Part shown: positions 1 through 8,386 of the stretch, in pieces
Position numbering within the stretch: position 1 is the first letter of the stretch
How the letters are laid out: the number at the start of each line of letters is the position of its first letter
Assembly: GCA_021795795.1 (NCBI GenBank)
Contig: JAJYPA010000025.1
Coordinates: 1-37,398, forward strand
Direction: 5' to 3'
Source of the DNA: Pseudomonadota bacterium
GTDB lineage: Bacteria > Pseudomonadota > Gammaproteobacteria > Halothiobacillales > Halothiobacillaceae
DNA: 37,398 nt
Program-made: the position numbers and the translations under genes
Notes under the pieces: generated by a model
The model's database searches: none
What the model was told of the DNA's origin: nothing
The model's input: only the letters and a program-made list of their open reading frames with translations

Positions 1-1
1 T

Positions 2-529
2 GCAGGGTTCCTTATCTGGCTGACCTTTGTCCAGCATATGGATCGTATAGCACCGATAATTCCTGCGCTACAAAGCTTCTGGATGAAATTGCACGTACCG
101 ATGATGTTTGTGGCATATGCCAACTTTACCATCGCCAGCCTGGTTGGTCTCGCTTACATTCTCGGCGACCGCTCGCGTAGAAACGGTGGCGGCGGAATTC
201 TCGCGCGGGCTCTTCCCAGCGGGGAGGCTATGGATAACATGATGTCCAAGGCAATTGCCTTGGGATTTCTATTGTTTACGATCGCCACCATCCTCGGTGC
301 AGTGTGGGCCGCCAAGGCGTGGGGCGGATTCTGGTCGTGGGATCCCAAGGAGACGTGGGCACTTATAGTTTGGTTGAATTACGCCGGATACCTTCACGCC
401 CGTACTAGTAAAGGATGGCGGGGTAAGCAGATGGCGTGGTGGTCCTTCATGAGTCTGTGGGTTGTGACATTCTGCTTTCTGGGCGTTAACCTCTTTCTAT
501 CCGGGTTGCATTCTTACGGAAAGCTCTGA
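2..529 (+). CDS. ccsA: Cytochrome c biogenesis protein CcsA/ResC (3' part)
   Basis: The frame is open from base 2, so the gene begins outside the window; the first internal ATG is at 38. The product is the C-terminal part of a multispanning membrane protein that, with CcsB/ResB, carries haem across the membrane and attaches it to apocytochrome c (System II). The family signature is plain: the tryptophan-rich WWD-type segment WGGFWSWDPKETWALIVW at about residues 91-108 counted from the internal ATG, flanked by hydrophobic helices and with conserved histidines nearby (YLHARTSKGW and LSGLHSYGKL). The protein ends normally at TGA 527-529. CcmF and CcmC share the WWD fold, but the DPKETW form and the short tail after it fit CcsA best. 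It seems intact at this end. Confidence 0.88.
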   Translation, partial: AGFLIWLTFVQHMDRIAPIIPALQSFWMKLHVPMMFVAYANFTIASLVGLAYILGDRSRRNGGGGILARALPSGEAMDNMMSKAIALGFLLFTIATILGAVWAAKAWGGFWSWDPKETWALIVWLNYAGYLHARTSKGWRGKQMAWWSFMSLWVVTFCFLGVNLFLSGLHSYGKL

Positions 530-703
530 TTGCCATTCGCGTTTAAGGATATTTCGTGCGGGGCGACATATGTTGGTGCGTGCCGGCAGATAATGAAGGA
601 CGCAAAGCATGGAAATGGACCGGCATGGTGGCGCTCCATTTATCTTCGGTGGATGATAAAATATGGATAGATGTCGGTTATTATCGGTATTGCAGGCGTG
701 GGC

Positions 704-1069
704 ATGAAATATCTGATGATTGTTGTTACAACCCTGAACATGGAAAAGAGCACAGCCATAGAGGCTGTTTTTAACCGGGCCAAGGAAGCCACGGCAGAGT
801 ACGATGTAGAAGTTATTTTGACTGGAGAATCTGGGGTTATTGCAACAATACATGCGGTAGAGAGTGGCTTCGACGAAGAATATCTGCGTCTACTATATGA
901 CTCTATGCGATCTGCAAAATCAGTCGGCGTGAAAATTAGTATTTGCGAACGATCTATAGAGTGGTGCAGTTTAAATAATGACGAGCTCATCCCGGAGATA
1001 GATGACATAGTCAGCAGTCAATATATTATGGAGCGGGCCGCACCAGATACATATGTTGCTTATCTTTGA
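704..1069 (+). CDS. Small DsrE-like protein
   Basis: This is a 121-residue soluble protein. The start at 704 (MKYLMIVVTT) is preferred over the in-frame ATG at 671 because the family begins with a beta strand of this kind; no strong ribosome site is visible for either. The opening beta strand, the amphipathic helix with AIEAVFNRAKEA, a second strand VEVILTGESGV and the later helix resemble the DsrE/DsrF/YchN fold, small proteins that often take part in sulfur relay or in unknown complexes. Cysteines at ICERSIEWC do not sit in a clear sulfur-carrier motif, so a persulfide role is not shown. It lies 175 bases after the ccsA-like gene on the same strand. The family assignment is moderate and the role unknown. 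Confidence 0.5.
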   Translation: MKYLMIVVTTLNMEKSTAIEAVFNRAKEATAEYDVEVILTGESGVIATIHAVESGFDEEYLRLLYDSMRSAKSVGVKISICERSIEWCSLNNDELIPEIDDIVSSQYIMERAAPDTYVAYL

Positions 1070-1480
1070 AGTTAGAATTGTGAAATAGAAGCGTTATGAC
1101 GCAATTCCACCTATCGTTCATAAAGGTTCATTGGGGGCGCACATAGTGACGGTGCTGGCGAGGGCATTCCGTGGTGTAGAATGACGGGAATGTCGTCCCC
1201 TCCGCCGTGGATGGCCCATGATAGTCTTTAGTATATGTGGTTGCTCTAATTATTATCAGGTGGTCGGATATACTTTGACGCTCTTTTGCCCGCAAAAAGA
1301 GGGTGACCCAATACAACTGATGTCTGAGGTGGTTTTTCGAGCTGCGCTGGCGTGAGCGTCTTTCCTGGCGCATGCTGACGAAACACATATGATGCTGCCC
1401 ATCAGCAATGCACGAATGAGCGTGGAATACTTTGGCGATGCTAAAGGCATAATTAATAGTCCTTTTATAACAAATGATGT
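1070..1480. other. Intergenic stretch, no recognisable gene
   Basis: I see no protein-like frame of family character here. An imperfect hairpin lies at 1281-1301 (CTCTTTTGC against GCAAAAAGAG) without a following T-run. The composition is mixed and the stretch looks like decayed DNA between the DsrE-like gene and mobile-element debris. Confidence 0.4.
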
Positions 1481-1661
1481 TTATCAATGGGCCACCAGGC
1501 TATCCCCCCTTCAAGGGGCGCATACAGTGGCACTGGACTTTTACGGCGTAGAAGCCCCGTCCCTCCCGTTCTTGAGAACGGCAGCCATAGGCTGATGGGC
1601 GGAGAGGGCGTCCACGCTATCGTAGCAGTACTGCCAGTATCGAAGGGTACCACGCTGTTCC

Positions 1662-1684
1662 TACCAGATTCCATGAATCTGGTA
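1662..1684. repeat. Perfect 10-bp hairpin
   Basis: TACCAGATTC pairs with GAATCTGGTA around a three-base loop. No T-run follows on either strand, so it looks more like a structural element of the repeat around it than a terminator. Confidence 0.55.
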
Positions 1685-1706
1685 CGCATTCACGCCCACA
1701 AGGGAG

Positions 1707-1731
1707 AACGGGATTGTCGGATCCCGTTTTT
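1707..1731 (+). terminator. Rho-independent terminator-like hairpin
   Basis: AACGGGAT and ATCCCGTT form an 8-bp stem around TGTCGG, and the right arm runs straight into TTT, giving five consecutive T. This is the classical form on the plus strand. No intact plus-strand gene lies just upstream, so it may be a relic carried by the repeat element. Confidence 0.55.
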
Positions 1732-1780
1732 CTCGTGGTTGCCTGGTGGGAGATAACATGGGTTCATCCTAAAAAAGCAG

Positions 1781-2160
1781 TTACGGACCGGCCAGAGCAG
1801 GAATCGCCCCATCGGGTAACCACGGTGATTGGGTAATTTGGGCGACGATATAGCGACGAGGAGGTCCCATGGCTGGTGCCCCAGCAACTGCTCCGCGGTC
1901 TGGCGAACCGCCCGTAAGCCTCGGCGGATATTCTCAAATCCGTGCTCGACCTTTTTCTGCGCGCCATGCATGGGCGTCAGGTAAAGCCGGGTCTGTCCAG
2001 CGTGTTTCGTGCTTCGGCCTATGGCGGACAGCAGCAATGGACGGCTGTGATGGCCTCTCGCCGAGGTTCCGGAAAGGCCAGTCGGGTATACCAGCTCCAC
2101 CAGTTGTCGATCAGCCCCACGGCGCGGGCAGAGAGCCGACAACACGCCAGATCACGGGTG
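1781..2160 (-). pseudogene. C-terminal fragment of a DDE-type transposase, frameshifted
   Basis: Read on the minus strand, three frames join into one protein-like tail: RLSARAVGLIDNWWSWYTRL, then SRPLLLSAIGRSTKHAGQTR with LYLTPMHGA and NIRRGLRAVRQTAEQLLG, then RYIVAQITQSP to a TAA at 1781-1783. From memory this matches the C-terminal region of a group of DDE transposases, but I cannot fix the IS family. At least two frameshifts, near 2050 and 1845, break it, and the catalytic N-terminal part is absent. The remnant abuts the ABC-ATPase fragment, so the insertion or a later deletion removed the rest of both genes. Confidence 0.55.
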
Positions 2161-2182
2161 CTGTACCCGCCCCAGTCACAGA

Positions 2183-2443
2183 CTCATTTCCAGCCCGGCG
2201 CACCCCTACACCGCGTCGGTGATGGATGCACGGCCACCCATGGTTCGCCAGGGAGATTTACCGCATCTGCCGCCTCCCGTCGGTGAGTCGCCCTCACCCG
2301 TGAATCCGCCCTCCGGTTGTGCTTTTCATGCCCGTTGCCCGAAGGCTGAGGCCATTTGCAGTAGTGATAGACCTTTGCTGAGTCCGGTCGGATCAGGTCA
2401 TCAGGTGGCTTGTCACGGCGGATTCAACGATTTGCACAAATAA
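2183..2443 (+). pseudogene. C-terminal fragment of oligopeptide/dipeptide ABC transporter ATPase (DppF/OppF)
   Basis: The frame runs from about 2183 to TAA 2441-2443 and reads SSPAHPYTASVMDARPP, then GDLP, then PPSGCAFHARCPKAEAIC, then GHQVACHGGF. This is the oligo_HPY region that closes OppD/OppF/DppF-type ATPases, with the HPYT motif and the Cys-rich CxFHxRCPxAxxxC motif. The nucleotide-binding domain (Walker A, signature and Walker B) is missing upstream, where transposase debris starts. It is therefore a dead gene end, not a short gene. No peptide permease genes remain nearby. Confidence 0.8.
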
Positions 2444-2621
2444 TGGGCACCAAAGCTGTGCATAGCACTAAAATGATACACAAGCTGTAAAAAAAGATGA
2501 GAATTAATATCTAAAAAAGTAAAAAGAATATGTTAAATAAAATGTTACAAAAAATACGAAGATGAAAAACTATGGCACAATAAATGCTTTCATACAGAAT
2601 AAGACGGATACTTAAACCTGA

Positions 2622-3574
2622 TCAGCACGATGATTCCGCTGCGCGGAGCCAGCGCTCGGGCCCGGGTCCTATGTTGACGGCAGCACGAAGCAAACTCATG
2701 GGCAAGTCCGCCAGGTTGAAACGGCGGTTGAAACGATAAGTCATGGTGGAGAGATAACGTTGCGCATATTTGCGAAACTTGAAAGCATGGTAGGCGCCGG
2801 AAAGGCCCGTTTTGAGGTTGCCCAGCACGGTGTTGACCCACCGGAACCGAGGCAAATCCCGGGGCTTGCGGCCCCCGGCGACGATCACCGCATGCGAGCG
2901 CCCCGCATCGGCTATCCCGTTGAAACAAGGGAGGCCATCGGTCAGGACCTGACATTCCGTATCCAGAGTACTGTACTCCCAGCCTTCCATGGCCGTACTG
3001 GTGCATCTTTTAATGGCGGTGAATCGCGCGTAGACAGGATGCGCCTGCGCATCGACCGAGACGGCAGCGACAAAGGGCACTTTGTTCTCGGAGCCCCGTC
3101 CAGGCTTGCCGCCGGAGCGTTCTCCGCCCAGATAGGCCTCATCGGCTTGTACGGAACCCTGCAGCGTGTAGAGTACTTCGCGTTCCAGCATGGACTGCAT
3201 GAGCTTGTGATGGATGCGCCAGGCCGTGGGGTAGCTGATACCGAGTTGGCTCTTCAGCGCCAATGCGGACAACCCGGTTTTCGCCTGGCTGATCAGGTAA
3301 ATCGCCAGAAACCAGCGCGTCAGGGGCAAGCGGGTCCCTTAAAAAAGGGTTCCGGCAATCAACGAAGTCTGGTGGCGACGATGACTGCACTGAAACGTCT
3401 TGCGCGAGCCGCTTTTCAGAACGGAATGCCGGGTACCACCGCACTGACGCAATGGAAGCCGTCCGGCCGGTGAGCCGATTCCAGGGCCGTAGCGCACTGC
3501 TCCTCGGTGCCAGAACGCTGTATGAAATCGGGGAGAGACAATCCTTTCTGAAACTGCTCACGGTTCATCGCCAT
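2622..3574 (-). pseudogene. IS1595-family (ISXO2-like) transposase, frameshift plus stop
   Basis: The minus strand starts with ATG at 3574 or 3568 (MNREQFQKGLSLPDFIQR). After GFHC the first zinc-ribbon CxxC is lost to a frameshift, and the frame resumes as QCGGTRHSVLK and KTFQCSHRRHQTSLIAGTLF. A TAA follows where relatives have a Gln codon, then GTRLPLTRWFLAIYLISQ and a long intact frame down to TGA 2622-2624. That frame holds the DDE-type ISXO2 domain (VQADEAYLGGERSGGK, ENKVPFVAAVS, LTDGLPCFNG, WVNTVLGNLKTGLSGAYHAF). The 235-residue remainder lacks the N-terminal DNA-binding part, so the element is unlikely to move by itself. It sits just before the APC permease and may have altered its promoter. 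Confidence 0.82.
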
Positions 3575-3704
3575 GGGACACCTCAACATCATAAGAATTA
3601 GTGGATTATATCAGGATGGATTACTGTATGAACGCACAGCTTGGACGTCGTGCTAATCAGGAAATATTTTGTCAAAAACTTGAACAACGCCGCAGGAGCA
3701 TAAT

Positions 3705-5357
3705 ATGGCAATAAACCATCCGCAAGGTGGAACAGTACACGGAAAACTTTTCCTCGCCAAGGGCCTGAAGCGAGACGGGACCATGCTGGGTCTGCTGTTC
3801 GCGAGCCTAACTGGAATTATTGGTTCTGGCTGGCTGCTGGGTCCGATGCTGACTGCTCAGGTCGCGGGACCCTATAGTATCTGGTCTTGGGCCATTGGAG
3901 GCCTATTAATTCTATCTCTTGCCCTTTGCTATGCCGAATTAGGACCCCTGATTCCCCGTAGCGGTGGTGCCGTGCATATCAGCCGGGTGGGAAACGGCCC
4001 CATGTTGGCTATGGTCTGGACCTGGATATTGTTTCTGGGCTATGTCACTACTGCACCAACGGAAGTGGTAGCCATGGTAACCTATGCTAACAATTACATC
4101 CCTGGGCTGTTGCAGTCTAACAGTTCTTTGTTGAGTGGACTTGGGCTGGTGGTCAGCGGCAGTCTGCTGATCTTGTTGGCAGCTATCAATATGTTTCGAA
4201 TTGGTACCATTCTCAATATTAGTCGCGTGCTGATGGTAATTAAATTATTAATTCCCTTGATCACCATCGTACTGTTCTTGAGTTATGCATTTCACCCTGA
4301 GAACTTGCATATGACGGCTGCCCATCATGCTGCTTATCTGAAGGGCATGTTTGCCAGTATTGCCACTACCGGCATTGTATTTAGTTATCTTGGCTTTCGG
4401 CAGGCAGTAGAACTGGGAGGTGAAGCAAAAAATCCAAGAGTCAGTATACCTGTAGGGGTAACCGTGTCAGTAGCCATTGGGATTGTGGTTTACGTGGGTC
4501 TTCAATGCACTTTTCTTTTGGGAGTAGACCCCCATTACTTAGCTGCAAAAGGGTGGGCTGGGGTAAACTTTCCAGGTATTAACGGACCTTTCGCGGCTAT
4601 CGCCGGGATGTTGGGCTTGGGATGGTTGGCTTATTTGCTTTACGCTGATGCCTTGGTATCCCCTGCAGGTACAGCAATGATGTATACGACAACCAGTTCT
4701 CGCATTACTATGGCGATTGGTGAATTGTATCCCAAAAAACCAACGTCTAACCTGACGACTATCAATAAAATTGGAGTGCCTTTTATTGCGGTTTTTGTAG
4801 TGATTGGTGTTGGTTTTTTGTTCTTGCTACCCTTTCCTTCGTGGCAGAAAATGACCACCTATGTAGCATCCATAACGTCACTTTCTTATGGTTTGGGGCC
4901 AATTGTCCTTTTGCAACTCCGCAAAGCTGCACCTGACTTACATCGACCCTTTCGTTTGTGGGCCGCTCCCGTTATAGCGCCATTTGCCTTCATCGCGGCC
5001 AACCTGATTATTTTTTGGTCAGGCGTAGGAACACTTAATTTTCTTTTTGGTATGCTGCTGATTTTTCTGGTACTAGCTTTGCTATGGTTTTACATCACCG
5101 GGCAGCACAAGATCACTGCCTTTGGCTGGAATTATGGCTGGTGGCTGATTCCCTATTTTGGAGGAATGTGGATTCTCACCAAATTGGGTACTTCAGAGGT
5201 GGGAGGCATTGGCTGGATACCATTTTATTGGGACATGTTCCTGGTGGCCCTATTCAGTTTAATGGTTTTGCAGCTGGCTCTTTATTGTGCCGTACCACAT
5301 TCGGAATCCCGATCTTATCTTGAACAATTAAGTGATATGCCAGATATTGGACTGTGA
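3705..5357 (+). CDS. APC-family amino acid permease
   Basis: This is a 550-residue inner-membrane protein with about 12-14 hydrophobic helices. Near the N-terminus it has the APC signature (MLGLLFASLTGIIGSGWLLG, the GI-GSG loop that binds the substrate backbone), followed by ALCYAELGPLIPRSGGAV, the usual conserved start of helices 2-3. FSYLGFRQAVELGGEAKNP is the typical APC loop with a charged motif. The start at 3705 has CAGGAG seven bases or so upstream. The family is sure; the substrate is not visible. It lies upstream of the amidase of the amino-acid oxygenase route but is separated from it by IS remnants. It could import the arginine or lysine which that route uses, though this is inference. 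The codons look less GC-rich than the flanking IS debris. Confidence 0.85.
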   Translation: MAINHPQGGTVHGKLFLAKGLKRDGTMLGLLFASLTGIIGSGWLLGPMLTAQVAGPYSIWSWAIGGLLILSLALCYAELGPLIPRSGGAVHISRVGNGPMLAMVWTWILFLGYVTTAPTEVVAMVTYANNYIPGLLQSNSSLLSGLGLVVSGSLLILLAAINMFRIGTILNISRVLMVIKLLIPLITIVLFLSYAFHPENLHMTAAHHAAYLKGMFASIATTGIVFSYLGFRQAVELGGEAKNPRVSIPVGVTVSVAIGIVVYVGLQCTFLLGVDPHYLAAKGWAGVNFPGINGPFAAIAGMLGLGWLAYLLYADALVSPAGTAMMYTTTSSRITMAIGELYPKKPTSNLTTINKIGVPFIAVFVVIGVGFLFLLPFPSWQKMTTYVASITSLSYGLGPIVLLQLRKAAPDLHRPFRLWAAPVIAPFAFIAANLIIFWSGVGTLNFLFGMLLIFLVLALLWFYITGQHKITAFGWNYGWWLIPYFGGMWILTKLGTSEVGGIGWIPFYWDMFLVALFSLMVLQLALYCAVPHSESRSYLEQLSDMPDIGL

Positions 5358-5385
5358 AGATATTATTGGTTCCTTATGGGATGCC

Positions 5386-6060
5386 TTACATGGATACCTC
5401 CATGTTCGCAAGAAATTCGCGATGTCTGGCATGTTGAGGTCCAGTTGCTGCCTTATCCCAAATCCCGCGATTGATATTGGAGGCTGGTCTCGATGTGTCG
5501 CATGACGGGTATGCGAGGGGTGATTGAACTCCAAGGTGCGTTATTTTCTGACGAATCTTCAGTCGTTGGTCGGTTTTTCGCTCGATTTCCGGGGTCATAC
5601 AGGCGCCAATGCGGAGCGCAGGCGCAGATCTACCGCGCCGGAGGCGTTCAATGGGACGGTGGGCGGTACGCCAGCCTTCGCCAAGGGCCGAGTGTTTGAA
5701 GGCGAAAGTCCTGCCGGTCTCTTCGCAGTAATTGAAGAGATCGGCCTGATAGCTGACAGAATCCGCGCGGATCGCCGCGAGGCGATGGCCTTTCGGTAGC
5801 CGCGCCTCGCTGGCTTTCACGAAGTCGAGGTTGGCGCTGGCGGGGGCGACGTTCCCTGCCTGGGAGTCATCATGAATCACAAACCCGGCTTTCGGCCAGA
5901 TGACCCACCATGGGCATGTTACCGCGTTCACCCTTGTAGGTCCATTCGGTCGAGCGTTTTTCCGCAATGATCTGGGTGGCATCCATATCCAGCGTGTGCG
6001 CCGTGCGTCCGAACTTCCGGAGCCTGCGCTCAACACTCGTTGTCAGGCGCTTCTTTAAAG
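5386..6060 (-). pseudogene. IS1380-type transposase remnant, frameshifted
   Basis: The minus strand has two frames that join near 5890-5900. The first reads SVERRLRKFGRTAHTLDMDA, TQIIAEKRSTEWTYKGERG and MPMVGHLAE. The second reads GFVIHDDSQAGNVAPASANL, EARLPKGHRLAAIRADSVSY and NYCEETGRTFAFK. This is the central catalytic part of IS1380-family transposases, with the Asp of LDMDATQ. Beyond about 5690 the similarity fades although the frame stays open to 5386. Its upstream side joins an IS110 fragment near 6050, so the element is both truncated and shifted. Confidence 0.7.
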
Positions 6061-6414
6061 CCCTTTTGGCGACCTGGCAGCAGATCGGAACCAAATTCAT
6101 TGCGTAAGCCCCGGATCTGGTTCACCTGCATCGTGCGCATCTTGATGAGTCGCTCCCGGATACGGTGTAGCGCCAGGATAGATTGCTGCCGCTACCAAGC
6201 GGACCTCATGACCGAGTTTGCGTAACTCCCGGCCTCAATAATGCGCACTTTCACACGCTGCCATCGCCACGATACCCGGTTGCCGATTAGCAAAGAACTC
6301 CAAAAGTGCCCGGCGCCTCATCTGTTTGCGATGAATCTCACCGGTCTCCATATCTACCCAGTGCAACTGCATGACCCTTTTTGCCAAATCCAGCCCATAA
6401 GTTGTAATCTACAT
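6060..6414 (-). pseudogene. IS110-type transposase N-terminal remnant
   Basis: Reading down from ATG 6414, the second codon is TAG. The frame then continues as ITTYGLDLAKRVMQLHWVD, METGEIHRKQMRRRALLEFF and MAACESAHY, a second stop, then GRELRKLGHEVRLVAA. A deletion and shift lead to LALHRIRERLIKMRTMQVNQ and IRGLRNEFGSDLLPGRQKG. This is the DEDD N-terminal domain of IS110 transposases (DLAK, ACESAHY) joined to the later helix that normally follows a DAADAEAI segment, which is missing. Two stops and an internal deletion make it a clear pseudogene. Confidence 0.72.
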
Positions 6415-6682
6415 GACGAGTCCTCCTTGTCCTTACCGTGGATAAATTTCCACCCTGGCACTTTGATGCCGTCCGGATCAAGCGGCGACTCCCCTCTGTA
6501 GCACCCCGCTGCCGGTTCCTGAGGGGAAGGCATCCATTACATCTCTAAAAATACTGGAAATACGCAGAAAAATAGGGGTAATGTAGAAAAATCATCTGAA
6601 AATGGCAAGGCGGGGGAAATATTCCGTTCTAAGGTCGTGAATTTTTTGTTATTCGAAGTGCCCTGTAAAGGTATGCCAAGGT

Positions 6683-6698
6683 TGGCCCAGGATTTGCC
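6683..6698 (+). promoter_or_regulatory. Sigma-54 -24/-12 promoter candidate upstream of the amidase gene
   Basis: TGGCCCAGGATTTGCC has GG and GC separated by exactly 10 bases and matches TGGCAC-N5-TTGC at nine of ten core positions. The start of transcription would be near 6708, 56 bases before the ATG. No clear NtrC palindrome is visible upstream, where IS debris begins at about 6500. Confidence 0.45.
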
Positions 6699-6763
6699 TG
6701 TTTTGTATATAGTACTTCCCGTCTAGGTTGTTCTCAGGAACCAGTACGCTTATAAGGAGTTCA

Positions 6764-7591
6764 ATGCAAATGTCTGATGCAGGCCAATTCCGTGTTGGAA
6801 TCTATCAATCTTCAACAGAAGACGCGAATGTCCCCGCCCGCCTGAATAAATTAAAAGACGGGGTGCTATCTGCAGTTGGTCGTGGTGTTGATTTACTGGT
6901 TTTCCCGGAGATGTATTTGACGGGTTACGCCATCGGATTGGAGGCAGTGAAAACCTTGGCCGAATTTGCCAATGGGGCATCGATGCAAGTCATCGCCGCT
7001 TGTGCGCGAGTAGCTAAAATGACTATTGTCTATGGGTACCCTGAGCGTGACCAGGCAGGGTTTGTCTATAATTCCATTAATGTTATTTCATCTAGCGGTG
7101 AACTACTGCAGACTTATCGCAAAGTTATGTTGTTTGGCAATGTAGATCGGACACAATTCAGTCCGGGGCAAGGCTATTGTTTGCCGATCATGCTACATGG
7201 ATTCCGTATAGGTTTTGGAATTTGTTACGACGTGGAGTTTCCAGAGGTGGCAAGAGCATTGGCATTGGCCGGCGCAGAAATGTTGGTGGTGCCGACAGCT
7301 AATATGCGTCCGTTTGAATCTGTCTCAGATCGTTTGATTCCAGCCAGAGCGCAAGAAAATGGGATATTCGTCGTCTATGCCAATTATTTTGGGCATGATG
7401 AGATGTTTGATTATTTTGGGAAAAGTGTCATTTGTGATCCATTTGGAAATGATGTTATACGAGCAGAGACCGGAGAGCATTTATTGGTCGCAGATATTCA
7501 TCATGATACTGTGCGTTCTGCAAGAGTATTGAATGACTATCTCAATGATTACCGACATGCGGCGATACATATCCGGGTAATGGAAGCGTGA
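6764..7591 (+). CDS. Nitrilase-superfamily amidase, DavA-like (5-aminovaleramidase or 4-guanidinobutyramidase)
   Basis: The protein has 275 residues and is soluble. The start at 6764 follows AAGGAG (6754-6759); ATG 6770 is an equally good alternative, while the upstream ATG 6728 has no ribosome site. The catalytic Glu-Lys-Cys triad of carbon-nitrogen hydrolases is complete: LLVFPEMYLTG (Glu, about residue 45), TYRKVMLFG (Lys, about 113) and FGICYDVEFPE (Cys, about 147). The phrases IVYGYPERD, LVVPTANMRPF and RAQENGIFVVYANY resemble the DavA delta-aminovaleramidase group as I know it. Such enzymes hydrolyse the amide made by lysine or arginine 2-monooxygenase to the free omega-amino or guanidino acid. 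A matching monooxygenase lies at 9953-11593. Family certain, exact substrate inferred. Confidence 0.8.
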   Translation: MQMSDAGQFRVGIYQSSTEDANVPARLNKLKDGVLSAVGRGVDLLVFPEMYLTGYAIGLEAVKTLAEFANGASMQVIAACARVAKMTIVYGYPERDQAGFVYNSINVISSSGELLQTYRKVMLFGNVDRTQFSPGQGYCLPIMLHGFRIGFGICYDVEFPEVARALALAGAEMLVVPTANMRPFESVSDRLIPARAQENGIFVVYANYFGHDEMFDYFGKSVICDPFGNDVIRAETGEHLLVADIHHDTVRSARVLNDYLNDYRHAAIHIRVMEA

Positions 7592-7620
7592 ACGCATGGA
7601 ATTGAAAGTGGTACATGTGA

Positions 7621-7794
7621 ATTTTTCCTCGGGAGATCACCGACTGTGACGTTTTTCGTTATCTGAGGAAGAGAGAGGCGTTTTATCCTGCCGTCATTCA
7701 GAGGGATTTGGAGAACGGCTTCTCCTGGAAGGTCGGCCGCAGAGAGTATAGAAAGGGCGGAATTTCCTTTGTTATCACGGAGCGGGAACGTTGA
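7621..7794 (+). other. Open frame of 57 codons without a start, unrecognised
   Basis: Between the amidase gene and the ISAs1 remnant, a frame beginning right after a stop at 7618-7620 reads protein-like text (CDVFRYLRKREAFYPAVIQ, DLENGFSWKVGRREYRKGG) to TGA 7792-7794. It has no ATG, GTG or TTG with a ribosome site. It may be a fragment of a lost gene; I do not recognise the family. Confidence 0.3.
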
Positions 7795-7798
7795 AATA

Positions 7799-8340
7799 CG
7801 CGGATGCAACCGCATCACTACCGGCGCTTTCGTACCTTGGCGGGCCGTGACATGCGCGAAGCAAACTGGGCAAGCGGCATCCCCTCCCGGCCATCCTGAC
7901 GGTGGCCGTGGCCGCCGTCCTGGCGCGGGCCGAAAGTTATACCGCCATCGCCGAATGGGGCGGTCGCCTGACCCAGGCCCAACTGAAGCGCACCCGCGCC
8001 CGGTTCGATCCCAAGACCAAGCGCTACGGCGCCCCCACCGAACCCACCATCCGGCGCGCCTTGCAAGGCGCCGATGGGCATGCGCCGGGTGCGGCGATCG
8101 ATGCCTGGCTACTGGTACGGCGGGCTTTGAAGCGACTGCGCCGTCTGCTCCAGGAGGTCGACATCGCCGGCAAGGTCGCCACTACCGATCCCCTGCATAC
8201 CCAGCGGGAAACCGCCCCCTTCCTCGTCGAAGAAAAAAAGCCGAGTATCTCTTCACCGCCGTCAAAGGCAATCAACGAAAACTCCGCGATGTTACTTTCC
8301 ACGAGGACATCTCCCAAGTCCGCACCAAAAACAGCCTGAA
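7799..8340 (+). pseudogene. ISAs1-family transposase remnant (internal deletion, frameshifts)
   Basis: The plus strand reads RFRTLAGRDMREANWASGIP, then after a shift near 7888 ILTVAVAAVLARAESYTAIA, EWGGRLTQAQLKR, PTEPTIRRALQGADGHAPG and AWLLVRR, then abruptly LLQEVDIAGKVATTDPLHTQ, RETAPFLVEEKK and, in another frame, AEYLFTAVKGNQRKL. These are the N-terminal DUF-like part and pieces of the DDE_Tnp_ISAs1 domain. The segment between AWLL and LLQE, which carries the first catalytic Asp (VDGK in relatives), is deleted. The element is dead. It separates the amidase from the monooxygenase and ureohydrolase genes. Confidence 0.72.
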
Positions 8341-8386
8341 AATAATCACATTCCACCAACACGGCTCCCTTAAGCCACCACTAAAA

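Larger units (their letters stand above)
1481..1756. repeat. MITE-like element with imperfect terminal inverted repeats
   Basis: The left edge reads TTATCAATGGGCCACCAGGC and the right edge, read on the other strand, TTATCTCCCACCAGGC. They share TTATC and CCACCAGGC and differ by a small insertion. The 276 bp between contain a strong 10-bp hairpin at 1662-1684 and a terminator-like hairpin at 1707-1731. The internal string GAAGCCCCGTCC at about 1551-1562 recalls the ends of IS200/IS605-type elements. No open frame inside looks like a transposase, so this would be a non-autonomous element. I found no convincing target-site duplication. Confidence 0.4.

Noticed and set aside
2760..3473. Plus-strand open frame of 237 codons
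   Set aside because: It is the antisense shadow of the IS1595-type transposase, whose motifs are clear on the minus strand.
3704..3705. Possible NtrC palindrome upstream of the first APC permease (GCAC...GTGC near 3632-3651)
   Set aside because: Twelve bases separate the half sites instead of seven, and no -24/-12 element follows.
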